A stretch of 64,000 nucleotides of DNA from Thermocrinis sp. (GTDB lineage: Bacteria > Aquificota > Aquificia > Aquificales > Aquificaceae): positions 98,291-162,290 of the forward strand of contig JAJHRQ010000002.1 of the NCBI GenBank assembly GCA_020833645.1, given 5' to 3'. Positions 10,891-19,351 of the stretch are shown in pieces; within the stretch, counting starts at the first letter, position 1, and every line of letters starts with the position of its first letter. The position numbers were made by a program, and so were the translations under genes. The notes under the pieces are model-generated. The model saw only the letters and a program-made list of their open reading frames with translations. It had not been told where the DNA came from and ran no database searches.

Positions 10891-11208
10891 ATGAGCGTCC
10901 TTGTCTTTGTAAGCATGACGCCTTTGGGCAAAGGTGAAAGCGTAAGCCAGTATGTGGCAAGGGTGGTGGATGTGGTGGACAAATCTGGGCTACCCTACGT
11001 GCTCACACCCATGGGCACCATCATTGAGGGTGAAAGCTGGGATGAGGTGATGGATGTCCTCAAAAAAGGCTTTGAAGAGCTAAAAAAGGACTGCCCAAGG
11101 ATCTCCATAACCATGAAGATAGACTACAGAGAGGGCAAATCTAACAGACTCGTATCCAAGGTCAAATCGGTGGAGGAAAAGCTGGGAAGGGAAGTAAAGA
11201 AGTTGTGA
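10891..11208 (+). CDS. MTH1187/YkoF family protein (thiamine-binding-like)
   Basis: A 105-residue protein of the MTH1187 (DUF77) family, small ferredoxin-like-fold proteins that bind thiamine-like molecules in some members. Diagnostic stretches are SMTPLGKGESVSQYVARV at the N-terminus and PYVLTPMGTIIEGE in the middle, ending in RISITMKIDYR. No membrane segment. Its stop overlaps the GTG start of the Lon-like gene. The exact ligand is unproven; nearby thiO makes thiamine a reasonable guess. Confidence 0.85.
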   Translation: MSVLVFVSMTPLGKGESVSQYVARVVDVVDKSGLPYVLTPMGTIIEGESWDEVMDVLKKGFEELKKDCPRISITMKIDYREGKSNRLVSKVKSVEEKLGREVKKL

Positions 11209-13674
11209 GCATAAAAAAGCTGAGCAAGGAAGATTTAGAGTATGGCTACAGATACGATTTTTCTACGGAGGATGTTTTTCCAGAGGAGGTCTTTCTAAAA
11301 CAGGACAGGGTAGAAAGGGTTTTTGATTTAGCTTTGAACACTAAACAGGAAGGCTATAACATATTCGTTTCTGGCCCAGAGAGTATAGGAAGGACCACTT
11401 ATGCCCTACGTCGTCTGAAGGAAAAGGCCCAAAAGGAGCCGGTGCCCGAGGATATATGCTACTTCTATAACTTTGACAATCCACTACGTCCAAAGTATCT
11501 TCTACTGCCCGCTGGCGTTGGCAAAGGTTTTGTGGAGGAGGTGGATAGAGCTATAGAGTCTTTAAAAACTGAACTGCCGAAGGCTTTTGAAGGCAAAGAG
11601 TATGAGGAGGAGGTTGCCAAGATAACCAAGGAGGCGGAAAAGAGAAAGGAGGAAATACTGGAGAACTTGGCTAAAGATGCGGAGGCGAAGAACTTAGGGG
11701 TTGTGGTTACCCCTATGGGTATAAAGCTGTTGCCCTTGGTGGGAAGGAGGATCGTGGAGGAGCATGAGCTTTTTGCCAATCCAAGGCTTCAGGAGACTTA
11801 CCAGAGGGATCTTTCTGAGTTTGAAGAACGCTTCAGGGATTATATAAGGGCCCTAAGGGAGGAGGACCATAAGCTGGCGGAAAAGTTAAACGAGCTGAAG
11901 GAGAAGGTGGCTACCTTTGTGGTGGAAGTTTTCAAGGTACGATGAGCGATACTGCCACGAGCCACAGGCGGTTGAGTTTTTAAACAGGTTGAAAAAAGAG
12001 ATAGTAAAGAATGTAGACCTGTTTCTTATGTGGAAGAGCGCTGAAGGGAATACCCAGATGCTCGCCAAAAGGTTCAAGCTTAACTTGATCGTGGATAATT
12101 CCTCCCTAAATGGTGCGCCGGTGATATACGAGGAAGTTCCTTCCTTTCAGAGCCTCTTTGGAACCATATCTTACACCATGGAGATGGGGGTGCTCTATGC
12201 GGACCATACCAGCATAAAAGCAGGAAGTCTCCATAGGGCAAGGGGTGGATACCTTGTGATAAGGGCTTCTGACCTTTTGAAAAATTACATGCTTTGGGAT
12301 GCCTTCAAAAAGGCGATAATGCACTCCAAAGTGCGTATCCCTGGCTATACGGTGGAGAATTTTCTGCTACCCTATGTGGGCGTAAGCCCTGAACCTGTGC
12401 CACTTAACGTAAAGGTTGTTTTGATAGGGGACTATCTGACGTACCAGCTTCTTTCCTTTTATGACCCTGAGTTTAACAGACTTTTTAAGGTCAAGGCGGA
12501 GTTTGACCCTGTTGTAGACTTGGATGAAGAAGTCTACGAAAAATTTCCCAAGCTTGTGAAGAAGATCCTTCAGGAGGAGGGAATTAAAGACCTGGATGGT
12601 TCTGCCCTGTCTGAGCTCTTTAAGTACGCGGTCATGCTCTCGGGTAGTAAAAAGAAGATAAGCGTGGTTATGGGGGATATCGTGGATGTTATCAGGGAGG
12701 CAAACGTCTTTTCTGAAGGGGAAAGGATAATAAGGGGAGAGCATATTAAAAGGGCAATAGAATAGAAGCTCTACCGTTCTAACCTTTTGGAGGAAAAGAT
12801 AAGGAAAGCCATCGTGGAAGGAAAGATTCTGTGTACTGTGGATGGTAAAAGGGTAGGACAGGTAAATGGTCTCAGCGTCTACGAGCTTGGAGATATAAGC
12901 TTTGGTAAGCCTACGAGGATCACTGCATCTGTTTATCTTGGAGACAAAGGTGTAGTAAGCATAGAAAGGGAGGTTGCCCTAAGCGGTCCTATCCATTCAA
13001 AGGCGGTTCTAACCCTGAGTGGATACTTGAACGGCAAATACGGAAAGGATATGCCCTTGCATCCTTCTTGCACTATTACCTTTGAGCAATCTTACGAAGA
13101 GGTGGAAGGGGATAGTGCCTCGGTAGCTGAGCTTTTGGCGATCCTTTCTGCCCTCTCTGTGGTGGAGATAAGGCAAGATATTGCGGTTACAGGCTCCGTG
13201 GATCAGTTTGGAAATGTGCAGCCAGTGGGAGGCATAAAAGAAAAGGTGGAAGGATTTTACAGGGTCTGTAAGGCAATGGGCTTTACTGGGACGCAGGGGG
13301 TTCTTTTGCCCTCGCGAAATTTTGAAAACCTTGTTCTTTCGGACGAGGTTATTGAAAGCGTACAAAAAGGAGAGTTCCACCTTTATCTGATGGATACCAT
13401 AGATGATGCCATTGAACTTATGACGGGTTTAAAGGCCGAAAAGTTTCACAGGTTGGTAAAGAAAAGGCTTGTTGAGTTCTTCAAAAGGGCAAACGCCAAG
13501 GGAAAAGGGTTAAAATCTCAAAGCCATGGGAAAACTTGCATACATCTTTCCCGGACAGGGTTCTCAGTATGTGGGCATGGGCTACGATTTTTACAAGGAG
13601 TTTCCCACAGCTACAGATGTCTTTCACTCTGCGGAGAAGGCGCTACGCTACGACCTTCCTACCCTTATCTTTAA
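11205..13674 (+). pseudogene. Lon-like protease (LonB/AAA_32 type), broken
   Basis: An ATP-dependent protease of the AAA_32 plus S16 type can be traced through three pieces. Piece one (GTG 11205 to 11945) has the N-terminal domain and a degenerate Walker A, GPESIGRTT. A one-base frameshift near 11928-11938 is needed to continue at SRYDERYCHEPQ. The second piece stops at an in-frame TAG (12763-12765, between AIE and KLYRS); the same frame then continues into the S16 domain, which keeps the catalytic Ser in GDSASVAE and Lys in GGIKEKVEGF. The frame runs 149 bases into fabD, so the original stop also seems lost. Probably non-functional. Confidence 0.85.
13511..13516 (+). promoter_or_regulatory. 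-10-like box (TAAAAT) before fabD
   Basis: GGTTAAAAT ends 9 bases before the fabD ATG at 13526, with no Shine-Dalgarno sequence between. It lies inside the 3' region of the broken Lon-like gene, which would let fabD be expressed independently. Confidence 0.45.
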
Positions 13675-14458
13675 GGGACCGGAGGAAGAGCTAAACAAAA
13701 CCATAAACACACAGCCCGCTATTCTTACCACCTCCATTGCCATATACAGGGTTATGAGGGAGCTCGGCTTTCCTGAGCCCGATGTGGTGGCGGGGCACTC
13801 CTTGGGTGAGTATTCCGCTTTGGTGGTGGCGGGGGGCGTAGAGCTCTTTGAGGCGGTCCGTTTGGCACACATAAGGGGCAAGCTCATGCAGGAAGGGGTG
13901 CCCGAGGGAAAGGGTGCAATGGCGGCAATTCTAAAGCTACCACCGGAGAAGGTAGAAAGTGCCTGCGAGCAGGCCCGTCAGTTCGGTGTAGTAGAACCTG
14001 CCAACTACAATTCTCCCGAGCAAACAGTTATCTCCGGTGAAAAAACCGCAGTTGAAAAGGCTATGGAGATATGCAAAGAGATGGGAGGAAAGGCTGTTCT
14101 CTTGAAGGTCTCTGTACCCTCCCACTGCTCCCTGATGAAGGGCCCCGCGGATGCCTTTAGACTAAAGCTTGCCCAAACGCCCATAAAGAATCTTTCAATT
14201 CCACTGGTGCAAAACTACACCGCAAGGGAACACACAATGGCACATGAAGTTAGGGAGAACCTGTACCGTCAGCTCTTTTCTCCCGTCAAATGGTTTCAAA
14301 GCGTCCAATACATGGTGGAAGTCTTGGGAGTGGATACCTTCGTGGAGATAGGTCCCAAAAACGTGCTTTCAAAGTTGGTCCAGCAGACCGTAAGCGGAGT
14401 GAGGGTTTTTAACGTGGAAAAGGTGGAGGATTTGGAGAAGGTGAAAAAAGCCCTATAA
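13526..14458 (+). CDS. fabD: Malonyl-CoA:ACP transacylase
   Basis: Transfers malonyl from CoA to acyl carrier protein, feeding fatty acid elongation. The N-terminal FPGQGSQYVGMG and the nucleophile motif GHSLGEYSAL (Ser around residue 92) are textbook, as are the catalytic-His motif SVPSHCSLM (around residue 200) and a QNYTA stretch. At 310 residues it is full length. It overlaps the tail of the broken Lon-like gene but carries its own -10-like box 9 bases upstream. A strong hairpin follows. Confidence 0.96.
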   Translation: MGKLAYIFPGQGSQYVGMGYDFYKEFPTATDVFHSAEKALRYDLPTLIFKGPEEELNKTINTQPAILTTSIAIYRVMRELGFPEPDVVAGHSLGEYSALVVAGGVELFEAVRLAHIRGKLMQEGVPEGKGAMAAILKLPPEKVESACEQARQFGVVEPANYNSPEQTVISGEKTAVEKAMEICKEMGGKAVLLKVSVPSHCSLMKGPADAFRLKLAQTPIKNLSIPLVQNYTAREHTMAHEVRENLYRQLFSPVKWFQSVQYMVEVLGVDTFVEIGPKNVLSKLVQQTVSGVRVFNVEKVEDLEKVKKAL

Positions 14459-14466
14459 AAAATTAA

Positions 14467-14484
14467 GCCGGGCAAAAGCCCGGC
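14467..14484. terminator. Bidirectional intrinsic terminator
   Basis: GCCGGGC-AAAA-GCCCGGC forms a perfect 7-bp stem. On the minus strand it is followed by TTAATTTTTT, a good U-tract for the bd-like operon; on the plus strand a weaker T-run follows for fabD. It sits exactly between the two convergent genes. Confidence 0.85.
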
Positions 14485-14489
14485 AAGCT

Positions 14490-15785
14490 TTAACCGTAGT
14501 TTCTCACTACAACTATGAGTCCTACACCTATGAATACAATAGCCCACAGAATGACTACAAAAACAGAGAGGTCTCCAAGATGGTGCTCTGTTTCGGAAGC
14601 TTCATAAACTTTACCTTTGGGTGTTTTCCCTGCTTGGTAAGCCATCCACCATGCATAGGCATACAAAACGAGCCCTGTTAGGAGGGTTCCCAAAAAGAGC
14701 AGTGGGCTCAAAAATTCCAAGTTCAGTTTGTAGCTGTATATGGAATACCCAAACCTCGCGGTTGAGGCAACTCTAAGGTACTCCCTGAATACTGCTATTA
14801 GCAATAGGGCTACAGACCCAGCTAAGAGAGAAGGTATTGCCATCTTGGCTGGGTTCTTTTGGGAAGAGAATACCACGCCTGCACAAAGAACAAGTCCCAA
14901 AACTGAAAGCCATGTAAAGATGCTTCCTTTTGCACCCCAGTCTGCAGGTATGGTGAATATGTAAAGGATGTGAGATACAAGCCAGCCTATACCTGCGTAC
15001 ATAGCAGACCGTGCTCCCAGCTTTCCAGCCCAGTCAAGGTAATCTTTATCCATGTCCTCCCTGCTTCTGAAGTACCAGTTGTACAGCATGAGAAATACAC
15101 CCGTTACAGCGATTGAAGGGAATACTAGGAACGATAAATATCTGAACACATTAAAGGCGTATATGTTCCATCCGCTTATGTTCATAGTCCTCCCACCATC
15201 CGTGTACCACTCTACCCATTTTTCTGGATAAAGGGCTTGGTAGTTCACCACGTGGATGATAAACCCTACAAGGAGCAAGAACAGAACGCCGAGAACCGAC
15301 ATAAGCATGGACATTGAAGGTTTATCCTTTGTAAAGTAAGCTCCCCATATAAAGTAATAGCCTATAAGGAGGAAGACAATAAAGAGTACATACCACCAGG
15401 CGGAAAGGTTGGCGGATGTGTACCAAAGGGGGTCATAGATTACCTGATAAAAGAGCAGTGGAGCGACCCCAAGGACTATAGCCAAAGAGACGGAAACCTT
15501 TGAGAGTTCAAGGGTTGCCTTAGCAAGCCTTTGCCACCTCTCTTCCTTTTTTGTAAAGCCGTAGATAGTAAAGAAGAGACCGCCAATAGAGGTGTAGACA
15601 AAGATCATATGAAGCATCCATGTGAGCACCTGAAGCACCTGCATGACAACAGGGTAGAATGGGGCCCCCGCAGGGTCAGCCATAGCCTTTAGCATAGCCC
15701 CCACATCACCGGCAAACGCCCATTTTCCGCCTATTAACATAAAGGAAAGGATGAACAGTAAAAACCACCTTATCATGTCTTTCAT
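14490..15785 (-). CDS. Polytopic membrane subunit of a cytochrome bd-like complex
   Basis: A 431-residue protein with a signal-like first helix (residues 5-25, KWAFA end) and about eight to nine further membrane helices. It is the second gene of a pair, its ATG overlapping the stop of the haem-c subunit. The helix around H59 (WMLHMIFVYTSIGG) matches in pattern the first helix of the partner (AIHVMASHTSVGA), so the two subunits look like distant paralogues, as in CydAA'-type bd relatives, rather than a classical CydA/CydB pair. Function is inferred: electron transfer in the respiratory chain; the acceptor is not known. Confidence 0.7.
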   Translation of the reverse strand: MKDMIRWFLLFILSFMLIGGKWAFAGDVGAMLKAMADPAGAPFYPVVMQVLQVLTWMLHMIFVYTSIGGLFFTIYGFTKKEERWQRLAKATLELSKVSVSLAIVLGVAPLLFYQVIYDPLWYTSANLSAWWYVLFIVFLLIGYYFIWGAYFTKDKPSMSMLMSVLGVLFLLLVGFIIHVVNYQALYPEKWVEWYTDGGRTMNISGWNIYAFNVFRYLSFLVFPSIAVTGVFLMLYNWYFRSREDMDKDYLDWAGKLGARSAMYAGIGWLVSHILYIFTIPADWGAKGSIFTWLSVLGLVLCAGVVFSSQKNPAKMAIPSLLAGSVALLLIAVFREYLRVASTARFGYSIYSYKLNLEFLSPLLFLGTLLTGLVLYAYAWWMAYQAGKTPKGKVYEASETEHHLGDLSVFVVILWAIVFIGVGLIVVVRNYG

Positions 15786-17203
15786 GGCTGAACCTCCTTT
15801 TTGGCTTCTGCAGATGTATTGGGAACTTCAATCTTTGCAGAAACAGAACCACCCTTAGAGATCATATGGGCTATGTAAGCAGAGAGAGCTTTTATCTCTT
15901 CATCCGTGCCTACAAGTTTTGGCATGTAAGGTGGGTGATTGTCTCTAAGGTAGCTTGTCAAAAAGCCATAAACAGCGTTAGGGTCTGTCATTCCTGCAAA
16001 TTTCTGTCCAAAAGGTCTTAACCCCGTAGAACCCGTTACATTATGACAACCAGAACATTGGAGGATTGCGATTGCCTTTCCAGCCATTATCTCGTTCTGA
16101 GAATTTATTTTCTTAAGACCTTCTGGAACAAAAGGATTTACTGTCAATAGCCCTTTTTGGTCTATAACGGGAACTTCAGACTTTATACCCTTGGCAGGCA
16201 CATCCCTGGAGATTATCTGGTTAACCCACACAAACTCACCGGCTACGTAAGGTTTTCTTATGGTCTCTCTGATCTTCTCCTCAGGATAAACACCCATGAA
16301 GAATATGAGGGCATATATAGGATAGGCCATCCAGAACCTTACAGCCTGCGGTCTAACCGCTGCCAGGACAAAGTGAGCAAGCACAACAAGAATAATTAGC
16401 ATTATAGGTAGCTTCAAATAGAGGGGTATAACTTTTTCGAGTATTACATGGCTTCTTTCGGGAAGGGTGGACACATACCACGCAAAGAACATAAGTCCAA
16501 AGACTATACCACCAATGCCCCAGTAAGAGAGAGTTTTGACTATATCCTTGTAGACTTTCTCCGGAAGGTCCTTCTTCATAAGCGCTGCTATGGCAAGGCC
16601 TACAGTACCGGCTATAGCAAACATATAAGACGTTCTTTCCAATAGGTGAGGGAAATAGTTCTTGTTGTAAAAGGCGTCAAGTATGCTACCCGTGGTGAAC
16701 CATTTTTCGTGCCCTGGGGAGAGCATAAAGGACAGGATTCCCACTATTATGTACATGGTTGCCCAGGAACTTATAGCAAAAGTCCATGCAAGTCTAAGCC
16801 AGCTTTTCTGATCAATCTTTCCCAAGGTATAAAAGAGGATATACACAAGGGTTACCTCTGCGATGAACCAGACCCACTCTGCAGCCCACACCCACACAAA
16901 GTTGTGAATGAGTGCAGAAATACCCCGTGGGTTAACAACGGTTGCAGAAAACCATATGCCTGGACCAGTTATAGAACCTGACACGTAAGAAAAGACAAGC
17001 AGTCCTAAAAGGTACTTTTTGATGTAGTCGTAGATCTGCGGCTGGTTTTCCCTGTAGGCTTTTGTAGCCAAGTATGCCAGAAGAATGGAGGCACCCACGG
17101 AGGTGTGGGATGCCATTACGTGAATGGCAGCTATTATAGCTATGACAAAGCCACTACCCACTACGGGCACATACCACATAGGGTAAAAGCCCAACACATC
17201 CAT
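15782..17203 (-). CDS. Cytochrome bd-like subunit I with C-terminal haem c
   Basis: Membrane haem protein of the cytochrome bd superfamily. After ATG 17203 (AGGAGGT seven bases upstream; the GTG at 17212 overlaps that site) come about eight to nine helices, with candidate haem ligands H28 and H33 in the first. The quinol-loop motif GRQPW of true bd oxidases is not visible. A soluble C-terminal tail carries one haem-c site, C383SGCH387, with a likely distal Met in PPYMPKL. This makes it a c-type-linked bd relative, probably taking or giving electrons to cytochrome c. Substrate, oxygen or other, is undetermined. Confidence 0.75.
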   Translation of the reverse strand: MDVLGFYPMWYVPVVGSGFVIAIIAAIHVMASHTSVGASILLAYLATKAYRENQPQIYDYIKKYLLGLLVFSYVSGSITGPGIWFSATVVNPRGISALIHNFVWVWAAEWVWFIAEVTLVYILFYTLGKIDQKSWLRLAWTFAISSWATMYIIVGILSFMLSPGHEKWFTTGSILDAFYNKNYFPHLLERTSYMFAIAGTVGLAIAALMKKDLPEKVYKDIVKTLSYWGIGGIVFGLMFFAWYVSTLPERSHVILEKVIPLYLKLPIMLIILVVLAHFVLAAVRPQAVRFWMAYPIYALIFFMGVYPEEKIRETIRKPYVAGEFVWVNQIISRDVPAKGIKSEVPVIDQKGLLTVNPFVPEGLKKINSQNEIMAGKAIAILQCSGCHNVTGSTGLRPFGQKFAGMTDPNAVYGFLTSYLRDNHPPYMPKLVGTDEEIKALSAYIAHMISKGGSVSAKIEVPNTSAEAKKEVQP

Positions 17204-17243
17204 GCTACGCACCTCCTGTTAAATTATCGTGAATATAACAGTA

Positions 17244-17271
17244 AATTTAACATGATTTTTATCATTGTCAA
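17244..17271 (-). promoter_or_regulatory. Promoter of the bd-like operon
   Basis: On the minus strand a consensus -35, TTGACA (17271-17266), is followed after 16 bases by TAAATT (17249-17244). It points at the bd-like operon, whose mRNA would have a ~40-base leader with a strong AGGAGGT ribosome site. Confidence 0.6.
17252..17265. promoter_or_regulatory. Palindromic operator in the bd-like promoter
   Basis: ATGAT-TTTT-ATCAT is a perfect inverted repeat with a 4-base spacer, the geometry of FNR/CRP-family sites (TTGAT-N4-ATCAA). It fills the spacer between the -35 and -10 boxes, a position where a bound regulator would normally repress. The regulator is not in the window. Confidence 0.5.
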
Positions 17272-17327
17272 GTTGTAAAAAACGCGAGGACCCTTAACCT
17301 TCTCGGCGGGTAGAAGGCTGGCTGTGG

Positions 17328-17333
17328 TAAAAT
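17328..17333 (+). promoter_or_regulatory. -10-like box (TAAAAT) before gatA
   Basis: GGTAAAAT ends 8 bases before the gatA ATG at 17342; no Shine-Dalgarno sequence lies between. Confidence 0.5.
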
Positions 17334-17341
17334 ACATGTAA

Positions 17342-18781
17342 ATGCTTTGGCAAAAATCTGTTTTTGAACTGCTTGAACTTTTGAAAAGAAAAGAGTTAAA
17401 ACCCTCCGAGGTAGTTCAAGCCTTTTATGAGAGGTTCTCTCAGACAGAAGAAAAAGTCAGGGCGTACATCACACCCACCTACGAGCAAGCCCTACAGCAA
17501 GCCAAAGAGTTAGAAGGGAAAAACCCAGAAGACTATCCCCTTTACGGCATCCCCATAGCTATAAAGGACAACATAAACGTGGAGGGCTATCCTACCACCT
17601 GTGCGTCAAAGATTTTGGAGAACTACATCTCTCCCTACGATGCCACTGTGATAGAAAGGCTAAAAAAAGCGGGTGCCCTTATTGTGGGAAAGACCAACAT
17701 GGACGAGTTTGCCATGGGCTCCTCCACTGAATACTCTGCCTTCTTTCCCACCAAAAACCCTTGGGATTTGGAAAGGGTTCCCGGAGGTTCCTCCGGTGGC
17801 TCTGCAGTAGCTGTGGCAGTTCAGTCTGCCCCACTGTCCCTTGGCTCAGACACGGGAGGTTCCATCAGACAGCCCGCCAGCTTTTGCGGTGTGATCGGAC
17901 TAAAGCCCACCTACGGAAGGGTCTCTCGGTATGGACTTGTAGCCTTTGCCTCCTCCTTGGACCAGATAGGTCCCTTCGGAAGGAGAACAAAGGATGTAGC
18001 CCTTCTGATGGAAATCATTAGCGGGTATGACCCAAAGGACTCCACCAGTGCCAAGGTGGAGGTACCCAAGTTCAGCGAGGAATTAGAAAGGGAGGTTAAA
18101 GGTCTAAAGATCGGCATTCCTAAAGAGTTCTTTGAGTTTGAGATGGAGGAAGGCGTTAAAGAGTGTTTTGATAACTTTGTAAGATTCTTTGAAGGACTTG
18201 GCTTTGAAGTAGAGGAGATCTCTTTGCCTCACAGCAAGTATGCCATACCTACCTACTACATAATAGCGCCTTGCGAAGCAAGTTCCAACTTGGCTCGTTA
18301 CGATGGGGTGCGATATGGTTATAGGGCAAGGGCAAAGGATATAAACGAGATGTATGCAAAAACCCGGGACGAGGGCTTTGGACCAGAGGTCAAAAGGAGA
18401 ATTCTTTTGGGCACCTTTGCCCTCTCCACCGGATACTATGAAGCCTACTACCTGAAAGCCATGAAGGTTAGGGCACTTATAAAGAGGGATTTTGAGGAGG
18501 CTTTCAAGAAAGTGGATGTGATCGCATGCCCCACTTCTCCAAGCACCGCCTTTAAGTTTGGAGAGAGAACTCAGGACCCCATAAAGATGTATTTGGCAGA
18601 CATCTTTACAGTAAGCGTCAATCTGGCGGGACTGCCAGCCATCTCAGTGCCAATAGGAAAGGTAAATAACCTGCCGGTAGGCGGACAGCTCATAGGCAGA
18701 CCCTTTGACGAATCCACCCTCTTAAGGCTTTCTTACCTCTGGGAGCAACACTATAAACACTACCAAGAAATCCCTCTATGA
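17342..18781 (+). CDS. gatA: Asp/Glu-tRNA amidotransferase subunit A
   Basis: Amidase subunit of GatCAB, which converts Glu-tRNA(Gln) and Asp-tRNA(Asn) to the correct amide. The amidase signature is clear: catalytic lysine in IAIKDN near residue 76, the first serine in [10 protein letters not shown] and the nucleophilic serine in [11 protein letters not shown] (around residue 178). At 479 residues it is full length. gatB and gatC are not adjacent, a dispersed layout seen in Aquificales. Its stop overlaps the tsaB start by 4 bases. Confidence 0.96.
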   Translation: MLWQKSVFELLELLKRKELKPSEVVQAFYERFSQTEEKVRAYITPTYEQALQQAKELEGKNPEDYPLYGIPIAIKDNINVEGYPTTCASKILENYISPYDATVIERLKKAGALIVGKTNMDEFAMGSSTEYSAFFPTKNPWDLERVPGGSSGGSAVAVAVQSAPLSLGSDTGGSIRQPASFCGVIGLKPTYGRVSRYGLVAFASSLDQIGPFGRRTKDVALLMEIISGYDPKDSTSAKVEVPKFSEELEREVKGLKIGIPKEFFEFEMEEGVKECFDNFVRFFEGLGFEVEEISLPHSKYAIPTYYIIAPCEASSNLARYDGVRYGYRARAKDINEMYAKTRDEGFGPEVKRRILLGTFALSTGYYEAYYLKAMKVRALIKRDFEEAFKKVDVIACPTSPSTAFKFGERTQDPIKMYLADIFTVSVNLAGLPAISVPIGKVNNLPVGGQLIGRPFDESTLLRLSYLWEQHYKHYQEIPL

Positions 18782-19347
18782 GGCTTCTCTCCATAGACAC
18801 TTCCTTTTCCTTTTTCAATCTATCTGTGATAGAAGATGACAACCTATCAATGCTATACTACGAGGATAGCAAAAAGAAGAGCTTGGAACTTTTGCCCACC
18901 CTCTTAAACAAACTCGGCATAAAACCCGAGGACTTTGACGCCTTTGCCCTCTCGGTGGGTGTTGGCTATACTACCCCCTTAAGGATAGGCATAACCTTTT
19001 TAAAGACCGTAGCCTTTTTGACCCAAAAGCCTTTATACACCTACGAGAATTTAGAGCTGATGCTCAGGTATGTGCCTGTGCAACCACCAAAGACTGCCCT
19101 TTTGAGGGTGAGCAGTCATATCATCTACAGGGTTCAAAATCAGGAGGGCATAGGTCCCATAAGGCGTTGGAAAGGGGAACCTTTGGAGGGCACCACCATT
19201 GCCCTCAGAAGCCACTCTATAGACTTTGCGGACCTACAGCTTGATTTTTTCCCTTTTTCCGCCTACGGTGGGCTACTTTCCTACGAAAGGTTAAAGGCTG
19301 GAGAGCCCGGGGTGGACCTTTTTAGCTTGGAGCCGTGTTATATTTAA
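18778..19347 (+). CDS. tsaB: TsaB-like tRNA t6A-modification protein
   Basis: ASKHA-fold protein of the YeaZ/TsaB family, partner of TsaD in making threonylcarbamoyladenosine at position 37 of ANN-decoding tRNAs. The N-terminal [15 protein letters not shown] strand-loop and the [17 protein letters not shown] motif (TsaB GPGSFTGLRIG equivalent) are seen. At 189 residues it is shorter than the ~230 typical length, and the G-P-G-S-F motif is diverged, so confidence is moderate. It overlaps gatA by 4 bases, suggesting shared translation-related expression. Confidence 0.8.
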   Translation: MRLLSIDTSFSFFNLSVIEDDNLSMLYYEDSKKKSLELLPTLLNKLGIKPEDFDAFALSVGVGYTTPLRIGITFLKTVAFLTQKPLYTYENLELMLRYVPVQPPKTALLRVSSHIIYRVQNQEGIGPIRRWKGEPLEGTTIALRSHSIDFADLQLDFFPFSAYGGLLSYERLKAGEPGVDLFSLEPCYI

Positions 19348-19351
19348 TGGG

